Positions 24,439-35,932 of a stretch of DNA of 64,000 nt are shown here, piece by piece. The position numbers were made by a program, and so were the translations under genes. The DNA is taken from assembly GCA_027943335.1 (NCBI GenBank), contig BSBK01003561.1:292549-356548 (forward strand), written 5' to 3'. Under the pieces are notes generated by a model, which was given only the letters and a program-made list of their open reading frames with translations, searched no databases and had not been told where the DNA came from. Source of the stretch: Chamaecyparis obtusa (Eukaryota; Streptophyta; Pinopsida; Cupressales; Cupressaceae). The first letter of the stretch is position 1, and each line of letters opens with the position of its first letter.

Positions 24439-24891
24439 TCAACCTATCAGTGCTTTTATAGTACCAATAATAGGGACCTCTCTTGAATCCATAGCCTGAC
24501 ATCTTCCATGAGGTGTATCTACTTTCAGACCCAAGGATCTAATTATTTCTACAGGCATAACAATATTAGAGGCTCCTGAATCAATCATGCAATTTCTTAA
24601 CAACTTTCCATTCACTATTAAGGACAAAAAGAAAGGATCAACTATTCTTGACACAATATTTGCAGCATTAGCATCCAAATAAATCTGAGGGATCTCAAAG
24701 ATGATCTCCCCACACTGGTTCTCAATTGAATCACTTGTTTTAGTATCCATTCCATCAACCTTGGTGGAAATTCGGGTATCAGAAGAGAAGGCTCCTTTTA
24801 CCCAACTCAAAGCCTTAACTTTATGCTCCTTTATCCTCATCATTTCTACTAAGGGGACCTTGACAGTGATTTGTGACAACAATTTGCTCAT
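24439..24891 (-). pseudogene. pol: A aspartic protease
   Basis: 150 codons. The retropepsin signature is clear: VNGKLLRNCMIDSGASNIVM, where DSGA is the catalytic loop, followed by SLGLKVDT and later REVPIIGTIKAL. The domain lies between gag and the upstream RNase H in the same frame as gag, consistent with a gag-pro fusion. One active-site loop per chain means it would act as a homodimer. B's copy is at 44167-44376. Confidence 0.88.
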
Positions 24892-24924
24892 GTTAATGGG
24901 GACATACTTGGGGTCAAATACATC

Positions 24925-26016
24925 CTACCCAATGGCAGTGACCTCTTTATCTTCTTCATGTGTAACCACATTGAGATTATCTTTGCTATGACCCTTTTCC
25001 TTCTCTTGCAAAGGAGAAATAGTATCCACAAGAGGTTTAGCTTTTACCTTGTAGGCCATAATTGGCTTTGTGAAATTGACATTTTTCTTCAACTTGGTCT
25101 TGTCAGCAATCTCAGTAACCTTTTTCTTATTTTGGGCTTTCTTTTCATCCCTTTCTGTTTTCTTGATGAAAATTCTAGTAGGCCTACCACTTTGACCACC
25201 TACTACCCTATTTCTCAAATTATAGTTACCTTTAACTTGGGACACCATGTCTACTGTGATTTGTGCAATTTCTTCATCAGAAGGTCTTCTTAACATTATT
25301 GACCCATCACTTCTTAGAGTATTGCATTGAACTACATCAAGGTGATTATCTTCTTCATCAGAAAACACTTGCTAATGGTAAACCTCATTCCTGACCTAGG
25401 AGCTGCCAGCATCTTAGTTTTCATCTTCATCTGCAGAGTCTAACTCATCATACATGTATGAAGAATTCATACCACACCCTTGATCATCATAAGTATCATC
25501 ATTGTTATTGCCTTGATCTCCATCTGTAGAAACACTTTGAGCAATAGCACAGTAATAGGGATCACGAGGTGATTGGAAAACAACACACCATGGAACATCA
25601 TCATTCATATTCACTATATTTCTGTGCAAAGGGTCAAGGGTCTTATCATTTGGTTTATCATTTCTTTCAAGAAGTACATGCTTCCCATCCTTCCACTGAG
25701 TATTATAGGGATAGTTCTACATTCTTGGTAACTTATTAAAGTTATTGATAGATGGCCTATCATTTCCTTACACTCTACTATTTCTTGCTTCACCAGGCTT
25801 TAAATCCTTTATTACTTTCAAGATTTGTTTCAAACTATCATCATCTCTTGGCTTTGCATCAAGTTTCCTTGGCTCTCTTCTATTTGAGACTGATGGCTGA
25901 CAATCTTCTCTCCTTCCCAACTTCCTTGATATCCTTCTATTTCTCTCTATATTAATAGCCAATTTATAAGCCTCTGCAAGATTCCTAGGATTCTTATCCC
26001 TCAAAAGATATCCCAT
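24925..26016 (-). pseudogene. gag: A gag C-terminal region and gag-protease linker
   Basis: Open stretches 25768-26016, 25414-25629 and 24925-25368 are all in one frame with each other and with the protease, separated by single stops. They read GYLLRDKNPRNLAEAY (end of the gag domain, with ISRKLGRRED), then DDVPWCVVFQSP, an Asp-rich patch, and LRRPSDEEIAQITVDMVSQV. No CCHC knuckle is seen. B has the same blocks (GYQLRDKETRTPRDTF, EDTPWCIAFQSP, LRRPSKKEIFRIIIKMVAQV). Confidence 0.8.
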
Positions 26017-26139
26017 TTTTTAATCAAAATCATTTAGGTATGTGATAAGACACACCCTGTCATCCAATCTGATAACTTGCAACAATTTATCCATGGCCTT
26101 CTGAAATCTAACATTGAATTTAACAACACCCTCATTTGA

Positions 26140-26290
26140 ATTTTTCTTGATGTTGTTAAACTCATTAAGCATGAAGCCTTCATTGGTTTTATCACCATAC
26201 TATTCCTTGAAAGAAATTTTTCTTGATGTTGTTAAACTCATTAAGCATGAAGCCTTCATTGGTTTTATCACCATACTATTCCTTGAAAGA
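26140..26290 (-). repeat. 76-bp tandem duplication in A gag
   Basis: 26140-26215 is repeated almost exactly at 26216-26290. As 76 is not a multiple of three, the duplication shifts the frame and accounts for the gag ORF changing frame here. B lacks it. Confidence 0.9.
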
Positions 26291-27553
26291 CTGCCTAAAC
26301 TGATTCCATGAACATATGCTGGCATGAGGTAAATTTCTAAACCAATCTCTAGCATCTTTAGTCAGAGATTGAAAAAAAAGATACATGATCACATCATCAA
26401 GCTCAATATTGTAGTCATCTATCACATCAATGAAACTTTTCAAATGCTCTTCACAAGTAACTGCATTGCTTCCGGTGAATTTTGGAAGCTTCTTCCTAAT
26501 TTCATCAGGGATGGGATTTGGATAACTAGGAATCCTAATAAAAAACAATTGCTTATGCCTCTCATGATTGGGACCTACTTGAGATGGGCCACCACCTAAA
26601 GATGTAGATGTTTGAGTATTAGAAACATTAGGAGTCTTAGGCATACCTGAAGTTGTAGCAGTATTCAACACATTTGTTCCTTGTACTTGAGAAGTGGAAA
26701 GGGTATTAACATGTCCAGAAGATTGCCTAAGGAAATCAATCTTTATCTTCATTTCAGTAGCAGTAGCTTCAAGCTCTGCCTTTTCTAACTCCTTGGCCAA
26801 CAATTCCTATTTTCTTTTTGCTTCTTCCAAGTCAGCCTCTAATCTTGCTACTTGATCCATGGACTTTTTTGCATCATTTGTTTCATTTATTGAAACTCCT
26901 ACAACCTTTTGTTTACCTTTGTCCCTAGGATTTCTTGTCTCATAGATCTTATGGATAATAGGCTCATCTTCTGCTTGTTTTGTCACATGATCCTAATTCA
27001 TGGCCTCAAGATCCAACAATTGTCTCTTCAATTTCTCAGCTCTAATCATAGCATGTCTGATCTTTTCCTCTTTTTCCTTGTCTCTTTTCTGTCTTAAATG
27101 GATCTATTCTTGGACTCTCCTCTCCAACTCATAGACCTCTTCAAAAATTTCTTCTGATTCAGGGAGAGTAGTCTTAGACTCAGCATCTCCTACTTGAACC
27201 TCATCTTCATATTGGTTTAGACCCAAATCAATAGCCTCCTCATATTCAGAGGTATTTCCTTCTTGATTCATTTGCATAGACTGGATTTGTTCCTCTTGCC
27301 TAGTATCTTCTCTATGCTTCTGAGCATGAAACATATTTCTATTCCTTCTTCCTCTCTTTGTCTAACCAAGCCTAGAAGTACTTGGAATACCTTCTCCCAA
27401 TCTATCCTCAGGAAGCTTATTTCTCTGAGACCTAGTACCTCTGTAACTCATCTTGTGAATGATTTTCTGACCAGTGCTGTAGTAGAGATAGTTAGAGTCA
27501 CCACCCAAAAATTGGGAATTCTTCTTTAAAATATAGGCACCAATGGTAAACAA
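26276..27553 (-). pseudogene. gag: A gag, N-terminal and capsid regions
   Basis: ORFs 27362-27553, 27104-27334 and 26276-26803 share one frame, with stops between them; a likely start is the ATG at about 27451 (MSYRGTRSQR). The N-terminal 200 residues are highly charged with Glu-rich coiled-coil stretches. The capsid-type 'retrotransposon gag' domain follows: IRIPSYPNPIPDEIRKKLPK, FTGSNAVTCEEHLKSFIDVI, YLFFQSLTKDARDWFRNLP and SWNQFRQSFKE. It aligns with B at 34250-34500. Decayed by stops and the 76-bp duplication. Confidence 0.85.
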
Positions 27554-27620
27554 CTGGTTGTATAGGGTAGGAGCCCTGGCTCAACTAAACCCTACCACTT
27601 AGCAAAATATCTCTTACAAC

Positions 27621-27638
27621 TCCCTAGAAAAGTCACCA
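27621..27638 (-). other. A primer binding site (tRNA-Arg-like)
   Basis: TGGTGACTTTTCTAGGGA on the minus strand, three bases from the LTR end. It resembles the tRNA-Arg-type site TGGCGACTCTGCTGGGGA that I recall for Ogre elements; four differences, three of them transitions. B has a similar site at the equivalent place. Confidence 0.6.
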
Positions 27639-27641
27639 GTC

Positions 27642-29637
27642 TGTTAGGGATTTTTCTTGTGGGTCAAACTTGGCAAGGACATTAGCTTGATTCTTAGTAA
27701 ATAGGTTTCCAAGTTTGCAAGAAAAGCCTAATTGATGAGGATTGGATAAGATCCTCCTTCTACTTTGAGCTCCATAAGAATCAGGCAGGTATTGCCTACA
27801 TATAGGTTACTATCTTTCAAGTAAACTATGGATTGGTGGATTAGGTCTTCATTGTCATGCTATTGAGTTTTTTAGATGTGCTTTCATGGAAGATAATTCT
27901 GAAGACAGCTGAGAACAACCTATTCCAGAATGTGACTAATGAAACTCCTAGGATGATAACATGAACAAGGGCATAAGGGTGATGAGTCCTTCTTTTTATG
28001 AGTAAAACTCAAGGAAGGCTAACCTTTGATTCACTCTTCAGGGAATCAGCAACTATGGACTGTAAAACATCAGGGACAGTCTTATTTTTTAGGTATATGA
28101 ATATGAAATGAAATGGTATTGATAGTGATGAATTTTGTGTTTGATGACTGAAAGGTGTTTGATTGATAGAGATCAGATCAGTGCCTAATCCTTTGGGAAA
28201 AGAGTCTAACATAAATCAATAGAGGAATTTCTAGGGAATATAGTGATATGCCTTACAAACCACATACAATTTGGATAGAATTCCTTACAAACTATCCTCT
28301 CAATCTAGATTTGCTACCATCAAGATCTTCCACAAATGTATTTATTCTCTAAAATTGCACATAAGGATTTAATTCTCATGGCTCTAACACAACCCATAAG
28401 ATCTTACACCAACCATAGATCTTGTCCCTGTCACTGACCTTTTTGACATTAGCCCCATCCACTGGTATTCCTCATCATCCTCCAGCTCAGTCAATCAGAA
28501 ACTAATGCCCTCAGTGATGAATCATCATGTGGTCCCATTGTCCTCAGCTAACTTTAACCTTCTATCCATTTGGTGAATGTGCAACTAAAGAAACCCTCGC
28601 CCATTTGTGAGAACTTTAAGGGTACCACCAAATCATTTGGCTACAATGTGAACACTGTTTGCCAAATTGTTAAGTCAATAGACCTTTCACCAAAACATCA
28701 TGTGAACTAGCGAACAAAGCATACATTTATCAAAACTACCAAAAAGATTAACAAACCTACTGGGCCCGCATCAAGAAGATCAATGGGCATTTCATTTTCG
28801 CATAGCCCTCCAAGATTCCATCAGATTACATGCCCACTGTCGGATGAAGAATCTCTCCCTGCCCTGACAACCCTTTGACACTGGATGAGATCAATGGCTA
28901 TCACATAATCTCAAGCCTCTGACAAATTTGATGAGAACTTACATCATTTGTAGATTTTCTTACAAGGTCAGGACCCTCTGACAAGCCAAAAACCAGGTCC
29001 CATTGACAACCTCCACCTCATTAATACATGGACCAATCACAGCTTGCCATTTGTGCATACATGTCATTTTGGACCCACAATTTGTCTACCATCACATCAG
29101 ATGGTTGTCATTAAAGTGTTATGTTAAAACCTGTGCATCTTTCATCAGTGGTATAGCGATGATCGCTAATTCTACTCACTCATTAACCAAGTCAACAGGG
29201 AAGGAAGACAAGGCCCACCGGGACAGATGGCACACGGTTGCGAATTCACATGTCAAAGACCTCTGACACCAAATAGTCTTGTGAATTAACAACAACCACA
29301 CATTTCAAAAGGGTGAAACATAGGAAAATATTATTGTGGGGGACTTAGGAAAAATTAACACCGAAAGACTTAGGAACATCTTTTGTTGGGCACATGAAAA
29401 CCTAGGAAAATAAAGGCCACTAGGGAATACAAATTTAACGCACATGCCTTTATGAAACTTTAAGTGGCCTAAAAATTAACATAAAATTAGAACAGGGTGA
29501 AGGGTAATTAGGGTTCTTATATGCAACGACTATATTTTTGAATTTCAAACAAGGGTTTTAGCCAGAAAATAGGGAAAAACAAGCTCTAAAGACTGGAAGA
29601 AAAATGGGAGGGTCATGAAATTTTGTAGGTGCCAACA
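27642..29637 (-). repeat. A 5' LTR (right copy, 1,996 bp, shortened)
   Basis: Starts TGTTAGGGATTTTTC and ends GGTGCCAACA, directly followed by the CAAGC target duplication. It aligns with the left LTR but lacks about 1.2 kb after position 28,376. As no target duplication borders the extra part of the left copy, a deletion here is more likely than an insertion there. Confidence 0.85.
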
Positions 29638-32600
29638 CAAGCATTAGAGTCATTAAAGAACATGAGAGTTGTGATTTTGAGGATATCATGAGGAATATCC
29701 TACATGAGGAGGAAATTGAAAGAAGATTGGGCAAAGTCTGAGATTTGATGGATTTGGAGGCAAGGTTGAAAAAGGCTAAGATCCCCTTCAGTGGTTTCTT
29801 CCCTAATCTCCCATACATAGCAAGGATTGACAAGATGATCAAAATTTATGACATCTTGTACAATCAATTGTACTCTTAGTTGGATGCCAAGGAGTGAGTT
29901 GAAAAGGAATACTCATCTTTTGAGTATGAGACTAACAAACAGGGTTCCTATGAGGAAGATAGCCCACCTAGATTTTGGAGGATCAAAGTCAAGAATAGGG
30001 GAGTGATGCACCAGAGGCAAGAGATACACATGAACACCCTCAAAAGAAATATAGCATTGAGGAGGGAGAATCCTCAAAGGCTAAGGGTACAAGGAAAAGG
30101 TTGGACATGACTTCTACCTTAGTACCAGGTGATATGTCTTATCATCACCTTCTAAGAAAGAAGATAAGAGAAGGGAAGAAAGTACATACATAAGAGGATG
30201 TTGAGTTGCCCCTATTGTTGTGCCAAGATGAAAGAGAGATACTTTAAGAAGAGCTCATAAAAGCTGATGAATTCATCAAAAGTGATGAATTTAAAAAATT
30301 CTTGATTTGGAGAAAGCAACAGGAGCTTTCTAAATAGGGAACTAAGGATGAAAAGCCAAGCAATGAAGCCCTTCAAGCCTTAGCCACATATGATCGAACA
30401 TCAGAGAATATAATAGTTGATGAGGCTAGGAAATTGGTTAGGTCAAGTGGGATGCTCTTAGTTCTAGGATGGAACTTAGCTCTAGCCTTCATATTTGATC
30501 AAGTAAGGAGATAGCCATAGGGAAGCTTATCACATGAAGCTCAAATCGGAGACATGATCAGAGGATGTGGTTATGACCCTAGATCCCAGACATTGGCAAT
30601 GTGGTCCTTGGCTCCAAGGACACAAAATCCATCTCTTGTCAGTATAGAATATAAGATGGATATAAACAAGATTATTTGGACTGTTTAGAACACTAGTGAT
30701 CTTGAGGTCTCAAACGTAGTGACTCATTTTTCCCATTTAAATGAGGCCAAGACTGCACAACTCTCTGACAGGTATGGGTGATTATTTGAGGAATCCATTA
30801 AATTGGCTAGGGACAAGGAGGAAAAGATCATACGAATAAAGATGTTAGAGGATGAGCTAGAATGAATAAAAATAAAGCTTGAGGAACCATCAAGGACTAT
30901 CCATCCTCCTATCATAATGGCTAAAGTTGTAGAGGTCTTGGTGACAAAAGTACCTAAGGTGGCAGCAGGGGAGTCAAATAAAGACAAGATCAAAGTAGCC
31001 TTGGATGTCTTTATAGATATTTTTCAACAAAGGATTGAAGTGATCAAAGGAAGGATGGAATTAGTTCATAATTCATTTTTTATGTTGTAAAAGGTAAATG
31101 GGAGTGTTAATGATGCTATGGATACTTTGGAGCCATTATTTAGTGTGTGGTCTAGAAGAAGTGCACTTTTTGAAAAGCTTGAAGTGTTACAGAGACATAG
31201 GACTGACATCCTAGAGTTTGTTATAGAGGTGGGAGAAAAATAGTACTCATCGGTGCAGCTTGGGCATTCTTTAAAGGAAAATCTAGCATGGTCAGGGCTA
31301 AAATAGAAATGTTTGGACCTTATTTCAGTAAGTACTTGCCTCCTATTCATAAGGGTGATGGTGACATCATAGGGGTGGAGGAATGGAAATCAAGAATGGA
31401 CCAACTACTAAAAAAACCAAGATGCTTTCCTAAACTATGATGGTACTTTGGATATCATCAGGTTCAATAACATCCTTGATAATGTTCTTAAAGTGGAGAA
31501 TGATTTCTCTAGGTTTGTATCAGAGGCAAAGGCTACAAGTGACACTAGGTGGGATAAGAAGATGAAGGTAAGAAGAAGAAGGTAGTACAAGATTTGAAGG
31601 AGTACACTTGGCCTATCAAGGAGGTAGTTGCTACATGGGACAAGAACACAAAGCCCAAGAAGAAAAATCCTACACCTATTGATCTGGACACAATGGATAA
31701 GGATTAAGAAACATCTAGGACCTAATCATTGAGTACAGGGAGAATAGTCATCATGAAGAGGATAGTGTAAGTTAGCTGGTTGAGGCGGTCACTTTCCATA
31801 CAACAACCTATGAGACTATTTTGAACATTTGTAGACAAAGGTGCTACCTATTGAAGATATCAAATGATTTGAAAATATTCCTCTATTCTCCATCTAAGTT
31901 TATGTAATCATTTGTAATGGTTTTTGTCTTTAGTGCTTTCCTTTCTTAGCCATCTGAAGCTTGTTGCATCTTGTTTTTTCCAGGATTCCAAGATGGTTAG
32001 TGAATTCTATAAGTAGCCAGTTGTAACTTTTTGATAAGGATGTTGAATTTTGGGATTGAATAGACTATACTTTTTTCTCTCCAATTTTTATTCAAGCATT
32101 ATGACATTATCAATGTACCAATACATAAAATATTAATGAGAATATATTAGATTTCCTTCTCAAATTTGTGTATGTCTTCTTGTTTTAGGGCTTAAGTTAT
32201 CGTATGTTAAATTTGCAAAGAAAAATTGATGTGTGGCTTAAAAACTAGGTTATGATTTATCTTTCTAGTTCTCTTTCAAGGAAGGGGTAAATTATTTAAG
32301 ATAATCTTAGAGAGTTTTTAGTTTTTATAGGAATTAGATGTCTGAATGAGAGAACGAGAGGGACAATTTGTAATGCATTTGTTCTAAATTCTAGGAATGT
32401 TTGAGTGGTTTTTTCTATTGATGTATGTTGTTGATGAGTCTTTGCCCTAGAATAAGACACTAGTCTATTCTTTAGAAACTTTCTCTTCAACATCAAACAA
32501 TTTATAAATTGATAAAATCTTTAAATCAAAATAAGTAATACCCATGATTAATGATACAAGTTTTTGATTCCTTTCAAGAAGTCAATCTATAGGTATACCC

Positions 32601-32761
32601 TACTAAGCATTTAAGGCTCAAAGTATAGGAGGATCATTTCCCTAATCCTTGTTAATTGGTCCTTTTCCTTCATAGATTTGGAGTGGGTTGTAAGAGTCAG
32701 TAACATTAGTTTGTCAAGAATATTGTAAATCTGCAAGTGGAAAGAAAAGGAGCCAACAAAA

Positions 32762-32779
32762 TGGAGACTCTACTAGGGA
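32762..32779 (+). other. B primer binding site (tRNA-Arg-like)
   Basis: TGGAGACTCTACTAGGGA starts three bases after the 5' LTR end (CCAACA). It resembles the tRNA-Arg-type site of Ogre elements with three differences, and A's site at the same 3-base spacing. It fixes the LTR end at 32758 and the plus orientation. Confidence 0.65.
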
Positions 32780-32976
32780 TCTCAAGAAGTACAAAGAATT
32801 TGAACTTATTGCAAGTCATTAGGTTTAACACATTCTTAAAGGTCTCTGGTTAGGTTTTTAGGAGGTTTTGTTTTGTGCATAATTTTGCTTCTTGGAACCC
32901 CGTGTTCTCCTTGTCCTATCAAATTCTCTTTTTAGATTCTCAAGATTTGTCTCTAAAGTTATCCCATTAAACATGG

Positions 32977-34642
32977 GTGGTGACTCAAAGGGTAGAATTT
33001 GTCTTGTTGACCATGGATAAAAGAAAGAATACAAGAGCTTTTGTTAAGAGACATCTTGAGACTAATCTAGAGGCTTTACCTTGGTCAACAAGACAAAGTT
33101 GGCTTAGGAAGGGTGGAGAACCCACCAGTGCACCTGTGAGAGGACAAGGAAATGCTAAAGATGGGGTGATACATACATCTGCAAATGAGGAAGGATCAAA
33201 GTACAAGAGTTCAAAATCTGACAGTAGTCTTTCTAGAGACAATTTTTATGATACCCTAGAAGTGTTGTTTCAAGATAAGGTTGTACTCCCTACAAATTAG
33301 AACACAAAGGTAGGAAGTAAGAATCATGTGTCTAACATGCATCATAACTGAGTTAGTATGGAAAAACAATCAGTGGAGCTGAGGAGGGTCCACTTTCCAT
33401 ATCAACAAATCACGGATATGGATGTGTCATCAAGCTTCGATAATGTTATGGTAGACCCTACTAATTTGGGTTCCCTAATATTACAATTAGTAGAGAAAGA
33501 TGCAATCTACAAGAGGTTACTAAAGGATAGAGAAGCTGAGACTATCAATGCCTTAATGGAGAGAGAGTCTCTACTTAGAAAGATCAATGACTTAAAGGAA
33601 ATAAATAAGATATTTTCTTCTACTCCTAAATCTTTGTAGCTTGATATCTTTAGTGACCTTACTGCCCTAAGAGTCAAGAAGGCTCATTTGTTAAAGGATC
33701 ATGAGTTTGATCAAGAAGGGCCTATGATTAGGTAGGTCCAAAGTTATGCTCCTCAGCCTAGGGAACAAAAAGCAATATCCAATGTTAAACCTACTATTGG
33801 GACAAATGGAAAGGGGAAGAAAAAGATGGGTGGCATCAAGATAAATGAGCCTATGGTCATACCAAAGATCCCACCACCTATTTCCAGTTTTGACATAGAA
33901 ATGGAAAAAATAAAGAAAGAAAGAGATGATTTAGAAAAAGAATTGGAGAAAGATGAAGTTGAGGCATCTATTGTAGAAACAAAAAGAAAGATCCAATTCT
34001 TGAAGTCATCCTCTACAAATACTCAAGGGCCATCTACAACTTAAATAGGTATGCCATCTACAACTTCTAATGTTGTATCACTTGGTAATGTATGTACTCA
34101 AAATCCACTTTCTACTTCATCTACTAAGTTGAGTATTGATCCTAAGCAGTAGTCAATTAATACACAAGTAGGATGTAGCACAGTTGTAAATATTGGTCCT
34201 AGTGGAAACACTAGACTAAATTTTCAAAGAATAACTATGCAATTAGAGGGGTATAGGCAGATTAGTTTTAATGGGATACCTAGTTAACCTAATGCTATCA
34301 TAACTGAAATAAGAGATAAGGTGCCAAATTTGATGGAAATAATGCTATTAGTTGTGAAGAGCATCTTAAGTTGTTTGTAGACATGTTAAATGATTATGAA
34401 ATTGAGCATGAACATGTAGTCATGAAATTATATGTCCAATATTTTGTAGAAGATGATAGGATTGGTTTAAAAGACTCCCAGACCGTTGTATTGACACATG
34501 AGATGCCTTTGAAAAATGTTTCAAAGAACAATTTGGTGATAAACCAAATGATAGTTTCATGTTGAATGAATTCAATAACATAAAGAAGAATCAGAATGAG
34601 TCAGCATCTATTTTCAATATGAGGTTTCAAAAGGGTATGGAC
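32977..34642 (+). pseudogene. gag: B gag, N-terminal and capsid regions (first half)
   Basis: The frame starting at ATG 32977 (or 33013) stays open with single stops through 33300, 33639 and 34044. It encodes a Lys/Glu-rich leader with coiled coil (RERDDLEKELEKDE), as in A. At about 34330 one base is missing, and the gag domain continues in the next frame: CEEHLKLFVDMLNDYEIE and VVMKLYVQYFVEDDRIGLKD, matching A's CEEHLKSFIDVIDDYNIE. A second shift returns near 34545 with MLNEFNNIKKN and FNMRFQKGMD, where D1 is inserted exactly after GMD. The protein continues at 41857. Confidence 0.8.
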
Positions 34643-35692
34643 TGTTGGAAATATTCAGGAATTAACCAAGTTACTGAGAGGGGAGGGGTGAATCAGTAAC
34701 TCCAAATTTTCTTTTAATTTTAACATGTATTTTACTTTTAACCTTTGCATACAGAAAGCATGAAACTTAAAAAGCATTCACAATAATGACACATAGATTT
34801 GGTTACCCAGAAACCTTCCAAAAGAAAGTAAAACTGGGGTGGGGATGAAACCCACAAAGCTTTAATACTGCAGAATAAAGTTGGCCGGTTAAGGCTTACA
34901 ATTTGATCACTTCTGATGATCTGCCCTGTTAGGAGCAATAAGGATTGCTAAATCCACCCTGTTAAAGGATTTACAAACATACAGTGAAGTATGCACTTGG
35001 TAAAGAGGTTTATACAAAGACTGTTAAGTCTACCCGGTTAAAGGATTTAGTACTGATTCACCTGTTAGAATGAAACAGTAGATCTCTGCTTTGCAACTGG
35101 ATTGCTGAATGAGATTCGCTGATGTACTGATCACCTTCTGTGATGAATTTGTCTTTGCTGAACCTTATACTTCTGAAGCCTTCTGCAATTTTCTTATCTC
35201 TGCCTTTCTTACTCTTTTATATATTCTATATCATATATTTCATTACTTGTGCATATATCTTTTATTTCTACATCATTGTTTATATACAGGTCTCAAACAA
35301 TTAATTACAATTACAATTGCACAGTCGGCTTGACAAATAAACATAAGTGCTACTAAGTCGGCCCAAATATGGTTACTCGGTTCCTTCACACTGACTCGGT
35401 GACTTTCTGATACTCGGCGTCCATTGCATTACTCGACATCGTCATGCACTCGGTAGAAGTGAAGGCACGGTTCATACTGATCACTCGGTAGGTATTGAAC
35501 TCGGTAAGCATTGGTGACTCGGTAGACAAGATGTTACTCGGTTTTCATTGTCCTGATCGGTTTGTACTAACTTGCTCGGTTTGCACTATCTGCTCGGTTT
35601 GCACTGTCTGCTCGGTTTGCATTGTCTGCTCGGTTTGCACTCAGAATGCAAATAAGTGTTGTCACTAGTGGCAATTCTGCTTAATGCCAACA
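34643..35692 (-). repeat. D1 3' LTR (1,050 bp)
   Basis: Left copy. On the plus strand it starts TGTTGGAAATATTC and ends TTAATGCCAACA, where it meets the PPT. It differs from the other LTR by about nine substitutions plus three missing 18-bp units (array 35574-35644), exactly the 54-bp length difference. A TATATAAAAG box is on the minus strand at 35214-35223. Confidence 0.95.
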
Positions 35693-35706
35693 ATCTCCCC
35701 CTTTGG
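35693..35706 (-). other. D1 polypurine tract
   Basis: On the minus strand CCAAAGGGGGAGAT directly precedes the TGTTGGCATT start of the 3' LTR, the expected plus-strand primer position. Confidence 0.85.
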
Positions 35707-35932
35707 CATTAGTGACAAAAACACTTATTGGCCAAAAATTTATATACACGAATCATGCTGAGTTTTATTTTGATTTTTCAAAATTTGTCTTTGTTATAGG
35801 GCTTTATACATTGTCTCCCCCTTTCAATGTGCTAACTGTTTCTTATACAAATCTATACAGTATACATATCTCTCCTTCTATACATATCTCCCCCTTTTTG
35901 ACGATAATGCCAAAGGTGCATATACAAGTTAT

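Larger units (their letters stand above)
17237..29637 (-). mobile_element. A: complete Tat/Ogre-like Gypsy retrotransposon
   Basis: LTRs at 17237-20459 and 27642-29637 flank gag, protease, RNase H, RT, RNase H and integrase on the minus strand. The whole is bordered by the 5-bp duplication CAAGC (17232-17236 and 29638-29642). The insertion splits the LTR-borne ORF of B; the uninterrupted sequence is seen at about 52566. The PBS next to the right LTR is tRNA-Arg-like. Gag-protease and polymerase keep long frames but hold stops, a 76-bp tandem duplication and a stop in the RT active site, so A is inactive. Its proteins align with those of B throughout. Confidence 0.9.
14607..31707 (+). pseudogene. 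LTR-borne ORF, 5' copy (pieces 14607-14993, 16193-17236, 29638-31707)
   Basis: This is the 5' LTR copy of the long ORF described at 51208-54627. It opens with an ATG encoding MSQLEASHASSSE and ends in DLD.MD.D followed by TAA, as in the other copy. It is split by solo LTR S2 and element A and has several stops and frameshifts. Where the 3' copy breaks (near 51786), this copy reads straight through, and the reverse holds elsewhere, so the damage came after insertion. The two copies differ by an in-frame block of about 18 codons near the N-terminus, present only here. Product unknown. Confidence 0.6.
13227..32758 (+). repeat. B 5' LTR (discontinuous: 13227-14993, 16193-17236, 29638-32758)
   Basis: Matches the 3' LTR at 49792-55683 along its whole length once S2 and A are removed. 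Both start at a shared CTTAGTAGCTA word. Both end in GAGCCAACA (5') or GAGCTAGCA (3'). The first 1.4 kb is non-coding and holds many degenerate TTCAGCGAT / CAGCGAA words, the middle 3.4 kb is a decayed ORF and the last 1.05 kb is non-coding. Confidence 0.85.
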
